Source: Oscillospiraceae bacterium | Lineage (GTDB): Bacteria; Bacillota; Clostridia; Oscillospirales; Ruminococcaceae | Length of the DNA stretch: 64,000 nt | Assembly: GCA_017547245.1 (NCBI GenBank) | Contig: JAFYQD010000003.1 | Location: forward strand, 283,994 to 347,993 | Direction of reading: 5' to 3' | Shown here: positions 10,701 to 17,435 of the stretch, piece after piece | Layout: the number at the start of each line of letters is the position of its first letter | Position numbering within the stretch: position 1 is the first letter of the stretch | Made by a program: the position numbers and the translations under genes | Notes under the pieces: model-generated | Databases searched by the model: none | Seen by the model: the letters and a program-made list of their open reading frames with translations, nothing else | Told to the model about the DNA's origin: nothing

Positions 10701-11000
10701 AAGCTGTGGTCTGACAGCAAGAAGACTGAACTGCTGGTACAGTACGATGGTACCAACAAGGCTCAGGCTGACTACGAAATTGTATACGTAAAGAACATTT
10801 TCGTCGGCAGCGCTGTTGCTGAAATCAGAGGTCTGAACGAATTTGGTAACTCCAAGAAGGTTACCTTCAGAATCGAAAAGAATACTGAAGCTGTTGCCGA
10901 TCTGGATAACAGAGTAAACTACTTCAACAACATTGAAGCAGGTCTGCTGAATGTTGATAACCTGGTAGTTTACGAAGCAACCCCCATTTTCGAGTTCTAA
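1779..11000 (+). CDS. Giant secreted surface protein with Ig-like and helical repeats (3073 aa)
   Basis: The product is predicted to be exported: an N-terminal basic stretch, a hydrophobic core and AFAA at about residue 30 form a Sec signal peptide. A module of about 150 residues occurs near residue 39 and again near 541, and the whole N-terminal part is collinear with the next gene. From about 1870 to 2254 there are five copies of a helical motif of the form hxxIxxLPxxFxxxxYxxFL. The C-terminal part (about 2348 onward) has MBG/Ig-like domains with the pattern YTGxxIxPxVxV...DYTVxYxNN. Two of these carry an EF-hand-like insert with NADGxI near residues 2402 and 2782. There is no LPXTG or C-terminal membrane segment, so attachment is unknown. 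Codon choice is extremely biased (AAG, GAA, CTG, AAC), which suggests very high expression. The start at 1779 has AAAGGAAG upstream. Confidence 0.88.
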   Translation: MQLKGWKRCMAALLAVMCVFTSVNVTAFAATGIGTNNSGVWGVTAAQLVASRYDGDEADVITSPAINSGEAFEARLPEGDLVSVNTVGTECTITANDYVAGGETWKPDRVEVKDAETDAVLGVSEDWTSNAGVNTAVVTLPDNTASYYASVVYVWDVTLDSAEEERLLNVAAQLVEAKQSMDAVVELEYDLESLNSVFATVQGKISDLPVKPEAVQKLSNKIAAAEDAVDVLLGWIGDYAETDFEAAYHWENGAEIKAAANQAWEDIDSLYQNVIDNEDALAQAMGSAVIGSFVSNLENLVYEDPANESDNGYLTEVKNAEWSFLAFDPGFTGTVDANLDAIVAGMADAEVADAKGTYTVASEVVSYEVNVTRVYITLKATIASDEAVDFEAKEDAAYETLDNLTATILMPAGTAKAVVEEKINAKVEELIAAWEDYGITDSAKFDVDVDGIIPDVLTEDIASIDWTVTCTPKMFDVTFVGATTETKAYPYGTFVYLTEHEDPEQSWDYSDGTFAYAQGDSILVDEDVVISRQKLPAVKDYRVADVLAEDTQYNLNDNEKAILTSPALISDGMGYRLPSSTNASIELDEVEQKYVVTATTASAGTNVTGEWEPVKVQIMNGKTVIGTVDLDDGVGEWYVDAYPSFTNVNVVFEYAALEAETALYYLNLPYELKQNVEVQKDLLVSDDPNEWTAEKIYGYFTDDVMEFMTKEYLNTLKMMLGRDAQAAVNDILNNGWSEVANEPAVYSNLKAADGENWNFSKCVEKGYYANICDQVGLFARNMDAIVNDGNFNAMLKTAGYEAKQDQIDDLCEALDELDQRIQDNPLHEAFDQDNGAFAALVDTIDKANDLHAYATANGISAYAKTLLAKPGSVTLTINVMAEKQAGKFVSKQESIVVEKGNEISAATINAEIAELEAALGLTTSVKKFYDASAIDGFTGGAMVADALTEKVWTLKEFVVSVEGAEDKVLRYGDKLYVDLPQSIDPNYAYKYYVGGVEITDPSGKYWFENEDLLTKFVDGKFEITREVIDKKVETFESFIDSMNDALGSLKDSSGKPMATFVPVKNAGGEYESVVLRLSASKDLNTTEVMKAVAGTLVGLSYNYIGMEKELGARSNFKYEEDGAVKMNPQALIDLILNGGVSTESLLKLIKADGSVNAMTLPGYDGYLGGKLIESKIYLGNDADDCEALNFYITLNPADKAMLRDFRKLLAKSEQYGGFAMDGGALEINATIPEDAYKLYLSVMVLLDREDLDTLEDRELADEVEEIKNILEDLLVNTDTPVDAKMLQSALNKAGMSVDLMQYENYIDGMLNSLKNSLEEKESGSLLFVDGAGSGAGYHFTMQYDMAGALGNFEFDLSEMFATTKLSIPVYINVWNYNSDFAYEALVVDVRGDGVKGKLNYVEDLSEALKSAEGPVYAILLKDINDDITVNCATILDLNGKTINGNVKANAALRIVSRILDIETAGGVTGDVTGSVVVTAGTFADDLGSKVKSGYVQDAETGTVKNTFYNVQDTEEEMIVTISLEQIMAEANGGNLPTVALEMVSDIFLNLDSYASIKVDGNTLYDVDVDIIELLSNASTGDFKAIADQILDVASLEELKALANNVADDLTDVKQIAKVLKDGGVLSSYTYEVAPWKIKPTTENGEFKVSITSGDVKTKTITMVIEPLSAEQKATLKKLYAAIDEMVSVTNRTFDLGSISFVDGDLKWTGKAAATVTFDLSGKAGEASDYVTALSIILANNSNDKANFVRDIKLYHNNEWSKNLEARYNALTIGDLVEAVNAADGKFLDQMIREVGLTGELEDVEELTSAYDAVLYVTSKLAAAVERLAGNTAFFDKPVNGLFDGETGTYSHISLTVALKLFDNDYASKAQAVIDMINSLPAEFDAENFDEFLLSGKDSSMSDLDLLKLIDAIETAFAALSADAQEIVKANCDYGTVERVRIYLEYDHRAARVVARMIDSLPHMFSDSEYAAFLASGKTLEECECCDLNTEEVRAAVIAARAAFDALGRQLGAGEQEWVKANCDFSKLINGEDYFNRLDLADLIALLKKLSTYALDMDALDIFSATLYDEVFEMTVKADVAYNALSESAKAAISAELVEVLENAVAYFTKWNPVLQNVIDLILALPAVPAEEHYQAYLEAKNAYEALYPNSKAYVAMKLAGEYAKMEEYALFFSGIYELIKLIDALPVQFGTDEYALYFCENFDKVWNDVKTADALWDVLGVDNNDDYLNALGAARITKLNNARWYFQNTAVLKVIAMIEALPEEFNVEYYEEFLARGGELDEDFEEVLNATANANDAFEDLVTAYLNGSDAKDYIEGKYEVYQKLMNALDYFADRIGLWITEIYDEDIHYTGKAIKPAVRVYEGAKRLVEKVDYTVNYKNNIKAFELSDYEAAHEATEAFRAQANADGIIDKTEQKTLKTLEGAEKKLMNKVPAVVVNFKKNYGGSAYRFFNIHKIDLAKAYEDAEYRALVGLTMETDVYAAAGKAKAVAPVITQNGKKVSTSEITVTLQKMLEGNWVDVVKNDTMVPGGEYRVLVEARGDKSNFKNAYAAVQHVDAVLMSKATIGKIADMTYTGEELKPEVVVKFKNQELVKGVHYEVSYENNVNVGTAKVIISGIEGSGFTGTKIATFKITGIKLTTKMINMGKITRIYNGEEQLLEAGVDYTLANGVTCEVSYTHNINKGMANAFFTGTGNYAGTIKKTFLINAVDLNAIEFDEGSTYDISSVVYEKLGVTPSKNIMLSYNGNMLKEGKDYTVSFKNNKAAYSLAAYEAAVKAAEEFKAQVNADGVITSAEKTQLRKLENAAATMLHKAPTVTIKGKGNFTGTLFDSFEISKANLSIETVAVKDVQWKDRAGNFKTAAYLTDINGKKLSTADYSKAYTYYYDADPTEEENWVALDLTNKNAQVPASVFAAKGYVDMKVVVSATENGNYTGEVEGAYRLYANALTKAKIDRNTKVKFIYDRYAQEFVGEAAMKLWSDSKKTELLVQYDGTNKAQADYEIVYVKNIFVGSAVAEIRGLNEFGNSKKVTFRIEKNTEAVADLDNRVNYFNNIEAGLLNVDNLVVYEATPIFEF

Positions 11001-11042
11001 GAAAACAAACGACCTTGACCTGTTTTAATCAGGTAGACGGAT

Positions 11043-11081
11043 GGCGAGGCAGAGGCCCCATTTGGGGCCCTGCCTATCGCC
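11043..11081 (+). promoter_or_regulatory. Strong intercistronic hairpin between the two large surface-protein genes
   Basis: GGCCCC/GGGGCC closes an ATTT loop and is extended by GGCAG/CTGCC and GGCGA/TCGCC with small bulges, making about 16 pairs. No T run follows. It may partly terminate transcription or protect the upstream mRNA end, giving less of the downstream gene. This role is inferred. Confidence 0.6.
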
Positions 11082-11101
11082 GCCTGTCGGGGAGGAACAC
11101 T

Positions 11102-14100
11102 ATGAAAGTATGGAAAAAGTGTATTTCAGCACTTCTTGCTTTTATAATGATTGGTTCTTCCACCAATATCGCATTTGCAGCAGGCAAGCTGGACGGTGAA
11201 ACAAACCTCTGGTCTGCCTCTGCGGCAGATATTGTGGCGGAGCATTACGGATTGGCTTCCAATTCTAAACTGGGGGCTGTTATTTCCAATGGAGCAATTC
11301 GATCCGGCGCAGCATATCAGGCTGCGGCTCCTTATAACAATGGCACTGCCGAAAAACAAGACCTGACTGCAGTAGACTATATTAATAAGGTGTTTTATGC
11401 AGCCAGCTATGAAGCAGATGGATACACCTGGCTGCCTGTAGAGGCAGAAGTGGTGGCAGAAGGGGAAGTACAGGAAAGCTTTGCCCTGGAAGAAAAGGTC
11501 TGCTTTTACAATGATGTAGAATATTATGCCTCTGAGGCATTTACATACGATGGAAACAGTTACACCATCTACGTTACCTATGAGCTTACGGTGGATATTG
11601 ACATCGACGAGCAGCAGCGCATTCTTGAAATTCCTGCCCATTTGGGACAGGCCGTAAAAAACATTGATAAAACGCTGAGCGGCATGTGGTATAACCTGCA
11701 GAGCTTTGGCAATATGGTTCCTTCGCTCTATTCGCTGCTTGGCATGAGTCTTACCGTAGAAAAGACCACCACTACCACCGAAGAGGTGGATGGCGAGATG
11801 GTTGAAACAACCGTGACCGAAACGGTAGAAGAGCCCTTCTTTAACCAGGAAGAGCACGCTGCCGAAATTGCGGCCATCACAGGTCTGTACAACGAATATA
11901 TGCAGACCCCCAGCGACCCCAAACTGGATATGTTTGTGGTTTGTGATGACAGCCTGAACAGCACCGATAGTGGTATTACCTACGCCATGAAAAATGGTGA
12001 AAAGGTAAGAGACACCAGTGCCGAACTGTACGAAAAGCTGGAGGTGCTTTCCAAGAGTACCCGCCTTAACTCCATTTATGCCAAGCTGAAGACCATTGAT
12101 CCCGCACTTTATGCCAGCCTGAAGAACCTTTACCGCCTGCTGAATGGCTTTGTGGGTTCGGCTGCGAAGGAAGGTACCCTTGTTACCCTGAAAAACCCTG
12201 ACAACTGGAGCATTCTGGATCCGGAAGTTCAGGCAAGCATCTTTAAGGAAAACTACGACGAGCAGGATTATGCCCAGCTGGAAGCTTCCTGCTATGGCCT
12301 GCGCAATGTAACCTATAAGGTTCCTGCCGCCAATGATGAAACTTTGGTGGCTGCCAGAGTAGAAACATCCTGCAAAATCACCACCTATGACATTACCGTA
12401 ACGGCCTATGCCAAGGTAACAGGAGAGGGCGCAGAGAATGATTCGCTGGTGGATCTGACCCCCTATACCGATACCATAACCCTGCTGGAAGGTGCCTCTC
12501 CCGAAGAGATGGAAGAGGCCGTTCGTTCTTTGGGGCTGGAAGAATATGCCCTGGAAAAATGGAACGAAGAAAATGCCGACTATCAGATCGGCACCGGCTA
12601 TTACACCCGCAGCAAAACCGTTCTTACCGAAAACCTGAAGAGTGATGTGCCCGATTACATCATTCGTTACGAACCCAATTACTATACGGTTAAAACCGAC
12701 TTTGACGGTAAAATAAAGGTGCCTTTCCGTTACCAGATGGTTTTCCCCGAAAGCACCGACATTGACGGCTGGTACGACTACACCGTGGTTTATGAGGATG
12801 GAAGCAAGGTTTCTTACAACCAGGGTATGGTATTTAAGGTAACCTCCAACATCGAGGTCCTCAGAACCACCGGCGCCGCCAAAACCGAGTACCGTCTGAT
12901 GGACTTTTTGGCAGAGGACAGCCAGTATGGAATGAGTGACGAAGCCCAGAAGGTTCTGCACAGCCCCGCACTGGAAAGCCCTGTGCTGAAAATCCGTGTG
13001 CCCGATGCCACGGTTACCGGCGATATTGTGGATGTGGAAGGCGGCTATTACATTGAAGCTGCCGATTATCCTTCCGGTATGTCGGGTATGACCTGGAAGG
13101 CACGGGATGCCATGCTGGTGGATGGCACAACAAACGTGCAGAAGGTGGACTTCTCGGGTGATCGTGCCAGCTGGTTCACAGCAGGCTTCACCCATGTAAA
13201 TGTTACCTATCAGATGAGTGTAAACCGCGTGAAGGAAGGTTTTGGTTCGCGCAAGCTGAGCGAGGAAGAAATTAACGAGTATGTAAATCTTCCCCATACG
13301 CTTGCAACAGAAGTTTCCGCACAGGATCAGGCCCTGGGCGGCACCAATGGTGTTACCGCCAGAACGGTCTACACTCAGATGAAAAACTATGAAGGGTTGA
13401 TGTCCCTGCTGCCCAGTTTCTATGAAATGATGGAAACCACCGAGGGCAAAAATGCCATCCTGCGCATGCAGGTAAGCGAAGATGAAACCGCAAAGGGCAT
13501 CAATGGCGAAAAACTTGGCTGCGGCGGCTGGAGCTCCACCTCCAACGAGCCTGCCATCTATAAGTACCTGAAGATGTGCGCAGACAGCAACTGGTCTGTG
13601 GCAGCTTACTACCAGCGCGGCTATGAGGACGAAATGTCCGAACAGGCACTGCTGATGGCAGAATGCCTGGATGGCCTTGCCGGTGACCCCGGGTTTATCG
13701 TTTTGCTGAAAACATTTGGCATGCTGGATAAAATAGACGGAATCGAAGCCCTTTCGCCCGCTTTGCGCGAGCTGGCAGGCAATCTTAAGGGGCCTCACAA
13801 GGCTTTGAAGGTAAACGATCCTCAGTTTGAGATTCTGATTCAGGATATCCTCAATGCCAAGGGTAAAACTCAGGCATATCCCGAGGCATCCACCATTTAT
13901 GCCTACACAACCGTTCGCAAAAACGGTGAAAATTCCGGTTCCATTCAGGTGGTATTGCAGGTAGATAACTTTGAAAGAACCTATTCGTTGGGCTATCTGC
14001 TGGATACCGTTGACGGTTCGGAACGTTATCACCTGCTGACCGACGAAGAAGAAGCTGAGTTGGATCAGGCCATTGCCGAAATGAAGGCAGCCTGTGGTGT

Positions 14101-15040
14101 TACCCCGGGAACCGAAAAGTTCTATGACACAACAATTGGTGAAATTCCCCGTGCCGGAGATAAGCTGAAGGGAAGCATCAATGTTTCCATGACCTATATG
14201 GCCAAAACCTTTGTGGTCACCATTGATGACGTACCCACCAAGGAATATATGGTCACCTTCCGTTACGGCAGCGACTATGTAATAGACCTGCCGCCCAAAT
14301 CAAACAAAACCACAGCCAAAACCTATTACCGATATACCTTCCTGGACGAAAACGGAGAAGTGATTGATACCCGTGCCGTAGAAAACGGAACCATCGGCAG
14401 CTTTGCCTTTACCGAAGACCAGCTGCTTACTCTCTTCTCCAATGGCGGATACATTATCTACCGTGAGGAAGTGAAGGTAGAAGGCGCCCCCAAACTGACC
14501 ATTAAGCCTGCATTAAGCAACGAATGGATCCGTGGCGCTGAGGTGGATAATCGCAATGGTTACCTTTTCATGGATGTACATCCTGAAGGAATCACCAGAC
14601 AGCAGTATGTAGAGCAGGTTGCTGCCGTAACACAGAATGCAACCTTGCGCCAGATGGAACTTTATGGTGCCAACGGTCTGCGTCTGAGAGATGATGATCT
14701 GGTAACCACCGGTAGTTTTGTGCGATATGTCATTGAAGATGTATTCAGAAAAACTACGGAATACGAATACCTTATTATCATGATGGGCGACGTAAATGGT
14801 GACGGACGCTGCACAGATGAGGATATTTCGATGATTACCGGTATCTATTTCCTTGAAAAAGATAAAAAGGGTAACTATATCGACGAATTCCCCCTCAGTG
14901 TTATGCAGGCCCTGGCCGCCAACATGAATAACAATAAGGATATTGATTCCAACGATGCTTGGAAGATCCGCAGCAAGGCTCTTTATTGGGATGCGGACAA
15001 AAAGCAAAGTCAGATTGTTTATCGAAGTGTGTTGAAGTGA
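11102..15040 (+). CDS. Secreted surface protein with C-terminal dockerin-like domain
   Basis: The protein is 1312 aa when started at 11102, where ATG follows GGGGAGGAACACT; the open frame extends 29 codons further upstream without a ribosome site. A Sec signal peptide (MKVWKKCISALLAFIMIGS, cleavage after AFAA) is present. The sequence is collinear with the N-terminal third of the preceding giant protein, with the same module near residues 30 and 596. The end differs. Residues from about 1226 carry GDVNGDGRCTDEDI and then NMNNNKDIDSNDAWKI, two calcium-loop repeats with the D-x-N-x-D spacing of a type I dockerin. A dockerin implies docking to a cohesin-like partner, but no clear cohesin is visible in the window. 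Codon use is less biased than in the upstream gene. The next gene begins 10 bp downstream. Confidence 0.88.
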   Translation: MKVWKKCISALLAFIMIGSSTNIAFAAGKLDGETNLWSASAADIVAEHYGLASNSKLGAVISNGAIRSGAAYQAAAPYNNGTAEKQDLTAVDYINKVFYAASYEADGYTWLPVEAEVVAEGEVQESFALEEKVCFYNDVEYYASEAFTYDGNSYTIYVTYELTVDIDIDEQQRILEIPAHLGQAVKNIDKTLSGMWYNLQSFGNMVPSLYSLLGMSLTVEKTTTTTEEVDGEMVETTVTETVEEPFFNQEEHAAEIAAITGLYNEYMQTPSDPKLDMFVVCDDSLNSTDSGITYAMKNGEKVRDTSAELYEKLEVLSKSTRLNSIYAKLKTIDPALYASLKNLYRLLNGFVGSAAKEGTLVTLKNPDNWSILDPEVQASIFKENYDEQDYAQLEASCYGLRNVTYKVPAANDETLVAARVETSCKITTYDITVTAYAKVTGEGAENDSLVDLTPYTDTITLLEGASPEEMEEAVRSLGLEEYALEKWNEENADYQIGTGYYTRSKTVLTENLKSDVPDYIIRYEPNYYTVKTDFDGKIKVPFRYQMVFPESTDIDGWYDYTVVYEDGSKVSYNQGMVFKVTSNIEVLRTTGAAKTEYRLMDFLAEDSQYGMSDEAQKVLHSPALESPVLKIRVPDATVTGDIVDVEGGYYIEAADYPSGMSGMTWKARDAMLVDGTTNVQKVDFSGDRASWFTAGFTHVNVTYQMSVNRVKEGFGSRKLSEEEINEYVNLPHTLATEVSAQDQALGGTNGVTARTVYTQMKNYEGLMSLLPSFYEMMETTEGKNAILRMQVSEDETAKGINGEKLGCGGWSSTSNEPAIYKYLKMCADSNWSVAAYYQRGYEDEMSEQALLMAECLDGLAGDPGFIVLLKTFGMLDKIDGIEALSPALRELAGNLKGPHKALKVNDPQFEILIQDILNAKGKTQAYPEASTIYAYTTVRKNGENSGSIQVVLQVDNFERTYSLGYLLDTVDGSERYHLLTDEEEAELDQAIAEMKAACGVTPGTEKFYDTTIGEIPRAGDKLKGSINVSMTYMAKTFVVTIDDVPTKEYMVTFRYGSDYVIDLPPKSNKTTAKTYYRYTFLDENGEVIDTRAVENGTIGSFAFTEDQLLTLFSNGGYIIYREEVKVEGAPKLTIKPALSNEWIRGAEVDNRNGYLFMDVHPEGITRQQYVEQVAAVTQNATLRQMELYGANGLRLRDDDLVTTGSFVRYVIEDVFRKTTEYEYLIIMMGDVNGDGRCTDEDISMITGIYFLEKDKKGNYIDEFPLSVMQALAANMNNNKDIDSNDAWKIRSKALYWDADKKQSQIVYRSVLK

Positions 15041-15050
15041 GGGTGTGGTT

Positions 15051-16058
15051 ATGTATAAAATGAAAAAACTGCTATCCTTGCTGATTGCGCTGCTGATGCT
15101 GCTGACAATGGTTGTTCCGGCACAGGCAAAGAATGAAGCCTCTGATGTTCAGGTAAAGAGCGGCAGTACTTATGCCAAGGTTGGATTTGTTGTTGAAAAG
15201 GTGCTGGCAATTGAAGGCACCGTATCAACCAACGACAAAACCGGCTTTAAGGTAAAAAGCATCGAGATAACCAAAACCGAAGATGGCTCTATCGTACAGT
15301 TCAGCTCGGAAGGCGATCAGTTTGTCGTTATCGGGCAGAACATTCCCGCCAACCTGAAGCTGACCGTGGAACTGGAAAGCAACAGCCCTATGCAGGATGG
15401 TGTGTACGATGTTACCTTGAGCTACGGCCGCACAGGCACCAATGGACAATATAACTCCAGCAACAGACTGGTGGCAAAAATTTATGTTGGTGTAGAAATG
15501 CCTTCGGGTGACGAAAGCAAGGCCAGAGATAGCTCGGAATCTTCTAATAACACAAGCACCGGTACCACCGTTGTGGAAGAATCTGAAATCATCGCAGACA
15601 ATCCCTTGGTGGAGGAAGAAAGCGAAGACGAAGGTTCCAACCGTGTGGGCATGCTGGGCATGCTGGAAACCTACGAGCTGCGCTCGGCTCTGGAAGAAGC
15701 CAAAAAGCTGAAAGAATACGGCGGACTGACTTCCGGCCAGATGACCAAACTGCAGGATGCCATCGACGCAGGTGAAGAAGCCCTGCTGGATGACCGCCAG
15801 TCGGTGGTTGATGAGGCCGCAGCTAATCTGTATGCTGTCATTGACGAACTGGGCGGCCCTGTGGAAGAACGGGAAGAGAAAAAAACCTCGGACCGTTCGG
15901 GCATAAAACTTTCGCTGCCCATCATTTTGGCAGTAGCGGCTGCACTGGTTGCCATTGCAGCTGTTGTGGCAGGCTATCTGCTTAAAAAGAAAAAGAAAAA
16001 CGGCTACGACGGCGCACCTGATGTGGACTACCACATTGGTGACGACGACGAAGCCTGA
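15051..16058 (+). CDS. Membrane-anchored surface protein with FIVAR-like helical domain
   Basis: This 335-aa protein has an N-terminal signal peptide (cleavage near VPAQA), a beta-rich region of about 110 residues, an acidic Ser/Thr-rich linker, and a helical segment around residues 205-265. That segment contains LEEAKKLKEYGGLTSGQMTK and a DAIDAGEEALLD-like continuation and resembles a FIVAR (PF07554) three-helix domain. A C-terminal membrane helix is followed by KKKKK and an acidic tail, so it is a type I membrane protein. The ATG at 15051 is preferred because GAGGGTG lies six bases upstream; an in-frame GTG at 15045 overlaps the ribosome site. It starts 10 bp after the dockerin protein and could be its membrane partner, although the beta domain is not recognisably a cohesin. 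Confidence 0.75.
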   Translation: MYKMKKLLSLLIALLMLLTMVVPAQAKNEASDVQVKSGSTYAKVGFVVEKVLAIEGTVSTNDKTGFKVKSIEITKTEDGSIVQFSSEGDQFVVIGQNIPANLKLTVELESNSPMQDGVYDVTLSYGRTGTNGQYNSSNRLVAKIYVGVEMPSGDESKARDSSESSNNTSTGTTVVEESEIIADNPLVEEESEDEGSNRVGMLGMLETYELRSALEEAKKLKEYGGLTSGQMTKLQDAIDAGEEALLDDRQSVVDEAAANLYAVIDELGGPVEEREEKKTSDRSGIKLSLPIILAVAAALVAIAAVVAGYLLKKKKKNGYDGAPDVDYHIGDDDEA

Positions 16059-16090
16059 ACCCTTAGTGAATATGGAAGGGGGTGATAGCA

Positions 16091-17416
16091 ATGGGAATTG
16101 GAGACCGGAATCGAAAGAAGTACGGATCGTGGGACGAAGCGTTCCGGGGTCTGATACCCGTAATCAGACAGGAGTCGGTGCGTGTGGCCGACTATACGCA
16201 GGTGTTGTTCAATAAGGCATGTACCATGCCCTGCTACACAAAAGGCTCCGGCCGGCCGGATTTTCTGTTTGAAGAGTACTCAGAGGTGGCCTTTAAGTGT
16301 GGTTTCTACCACCAGATAGGCAAATCGCTGCTGCCGGCAGACCACCAGGTGTGGAACAACAGCTACAGCGATGAAGAACGCAGCCTGTATTACAGCTATA
16401 CCACCGATGGACGTGAACTTGTGGCCCGTCTGCAGGGTGACGCAGAAGACGATGAAGAGCATACCACCCTTTCTTGTCTTATGATACGCGAAGCCTGCGA
16501 ACAGCACATGGAGCGCTGGGACGGTTCGGGCTACCCCAAGGGGCGCGAACGTGACCAAATCAGCCTGATTGCCCAGATTGTTGGCCTGGCCAAGGCTTTG
16601 GATAATCTGGTGTGCGGCACACGGTCGGAAAACCCCTTTGAAGAAGCTCTTGGTGTCCTCAACTATAAACGCGGCACATGGTTTTCGGATAATCTGATTG
16701 ACACCATGAAAGAATGCCGTGTTGAGCTGAAGGAGATCTATAAGAAGTACATCCAGTACACCCAGACGGTGCCCAGAACGGTGCCCCTGGTGGAGATGCG
16801 TGCCGAACGGCCCTTTGGGCTGAAGTACCGCACCGTACTGCTGAATGGTGAACATTCCAACCAGTACGAGGCTGTGCCTTGGTTTAAGGGCGTTGGCGAA
16901 GAAGACGGCCAGCTTGTTACCATGAAGCAGGTGGAAGGCGCCATGGAGCGCACAGGCCTGCTGCGTGACGTAGGTTTTTACCTGCTGTATGAGGCTGCCG
17001 ACACCCTGCTGCGTCTGCACAACTGGGGCGTGGATGGTCACACACTGATCGTGCACATGTTTGCACCCTTTTACCGTGACCCAACCGTGCCCGAAAAGCT
17101 GGAGCAGTTCTTCAAAGATCAGCCAATTGCAAAACGGCGCTTGCGCCTTACCATTTCGGGAAGATTTTTGGAAGAGGCCGCGCCTTTCCAGAAGATGGGG
17201 ATTCCCTTCTTGCTGAATGGCTACCGCCCCGAACAAATTCCTCCCTCGCAGCTGATGGATGCCGGGTTCGATTATGTTCGTATCTCGAAAAAGATAACCG
17301 ACCCCGAAGAACGCGCCCAGCTGGCCGAAGAACTGATGCGCTATGGCGTTACCATCGTGGAAAGCGATGAGACTGAAGTTCAGTTGGCTGAAGAAGACTG
17401 GGTTCACCAGCTGTAA
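16091..17416 (+). CDS. Degenerate HD-GYP / EAL-like protein
   Basis: The 441-aa product is cytosolic, with no signal peptide or membrane helix. The N-terminal half resembles HD-GYP c-di-GMP phosphodiesterases: residues 140-165 give HMERWDGSGYPKGRERDQIS followed by a LIAQIVGLAKALDNL helix, close to the family consensus. The metal-binding HD pair is altered, because the segment equivalent to LHDIGK reads YHQIGK (HQ at 74-75). The C-terminal half looks like a degenerate EAL domain: PPSQLMDAGFDYVRISKKI and YGVTIVESDETE correspond to the late EAL strands, and no EAL motif is seen. It therefore probably binds or senses a nucleotide rather than hydrolysing it. The ATG at 16091 sits seven bases after GGAAGGGGG. 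Its place in the surface operon suggests a regulatory role. Confidence 0.75.
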   Translation: MGIGDRNRKKYGSWDEAFRGLIPVIRQESVRVADYTQVLFNKACTMPCYTKGSGRPDFLFEEYSEVAFKCGFYHQIGKSLLPADHQVWNNSYSDEERSLYYSYTTDGRELVARLQGDAEDDEEHTTLSCLMIREACEQHMERWDGSGYPKGRERDQISLIAQIVGLAKALDNLVCGTRSENPFEEALGVLNYKRGTWFSDNLIDTMKECRVELKEIYKKYIQYTQTVPRTVPLVEMRAERPFGLKYRTVLLNGEHSNQYEAVPWFKGVGEEDGQLVTMKQVEGAMERTGLLRDVGFYLLYEAADTLLRLHNWGVDGHTLIVHMFAPFYRDPTVPEKLEQFFKDQPIAKRRLRLTISGRFLEEAAPFQKMGIPFLLNGYRPEQIPPSQLMDAGFDYVRISKKITDPEERAQLAEELMRYGVTIVESDETEVQLAEEDWVHQL

Positions 17417-17435
17417 GCGAAGGAGGCGATAAGAT

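Noticed and set aside
11126-14032. Antisense frame of 968 codons opposite the dockerin protein gene
   Set aside because: Shadow of the real gene; no start signal and no recognisable domain.
15051-16058. Cohesin domain in the FIVAR-like protein as partner of the dockerin
   Set aside because: The beta-rich region does not show recognisable cohesin sequence features; kept only as a hypothesis in the findings.
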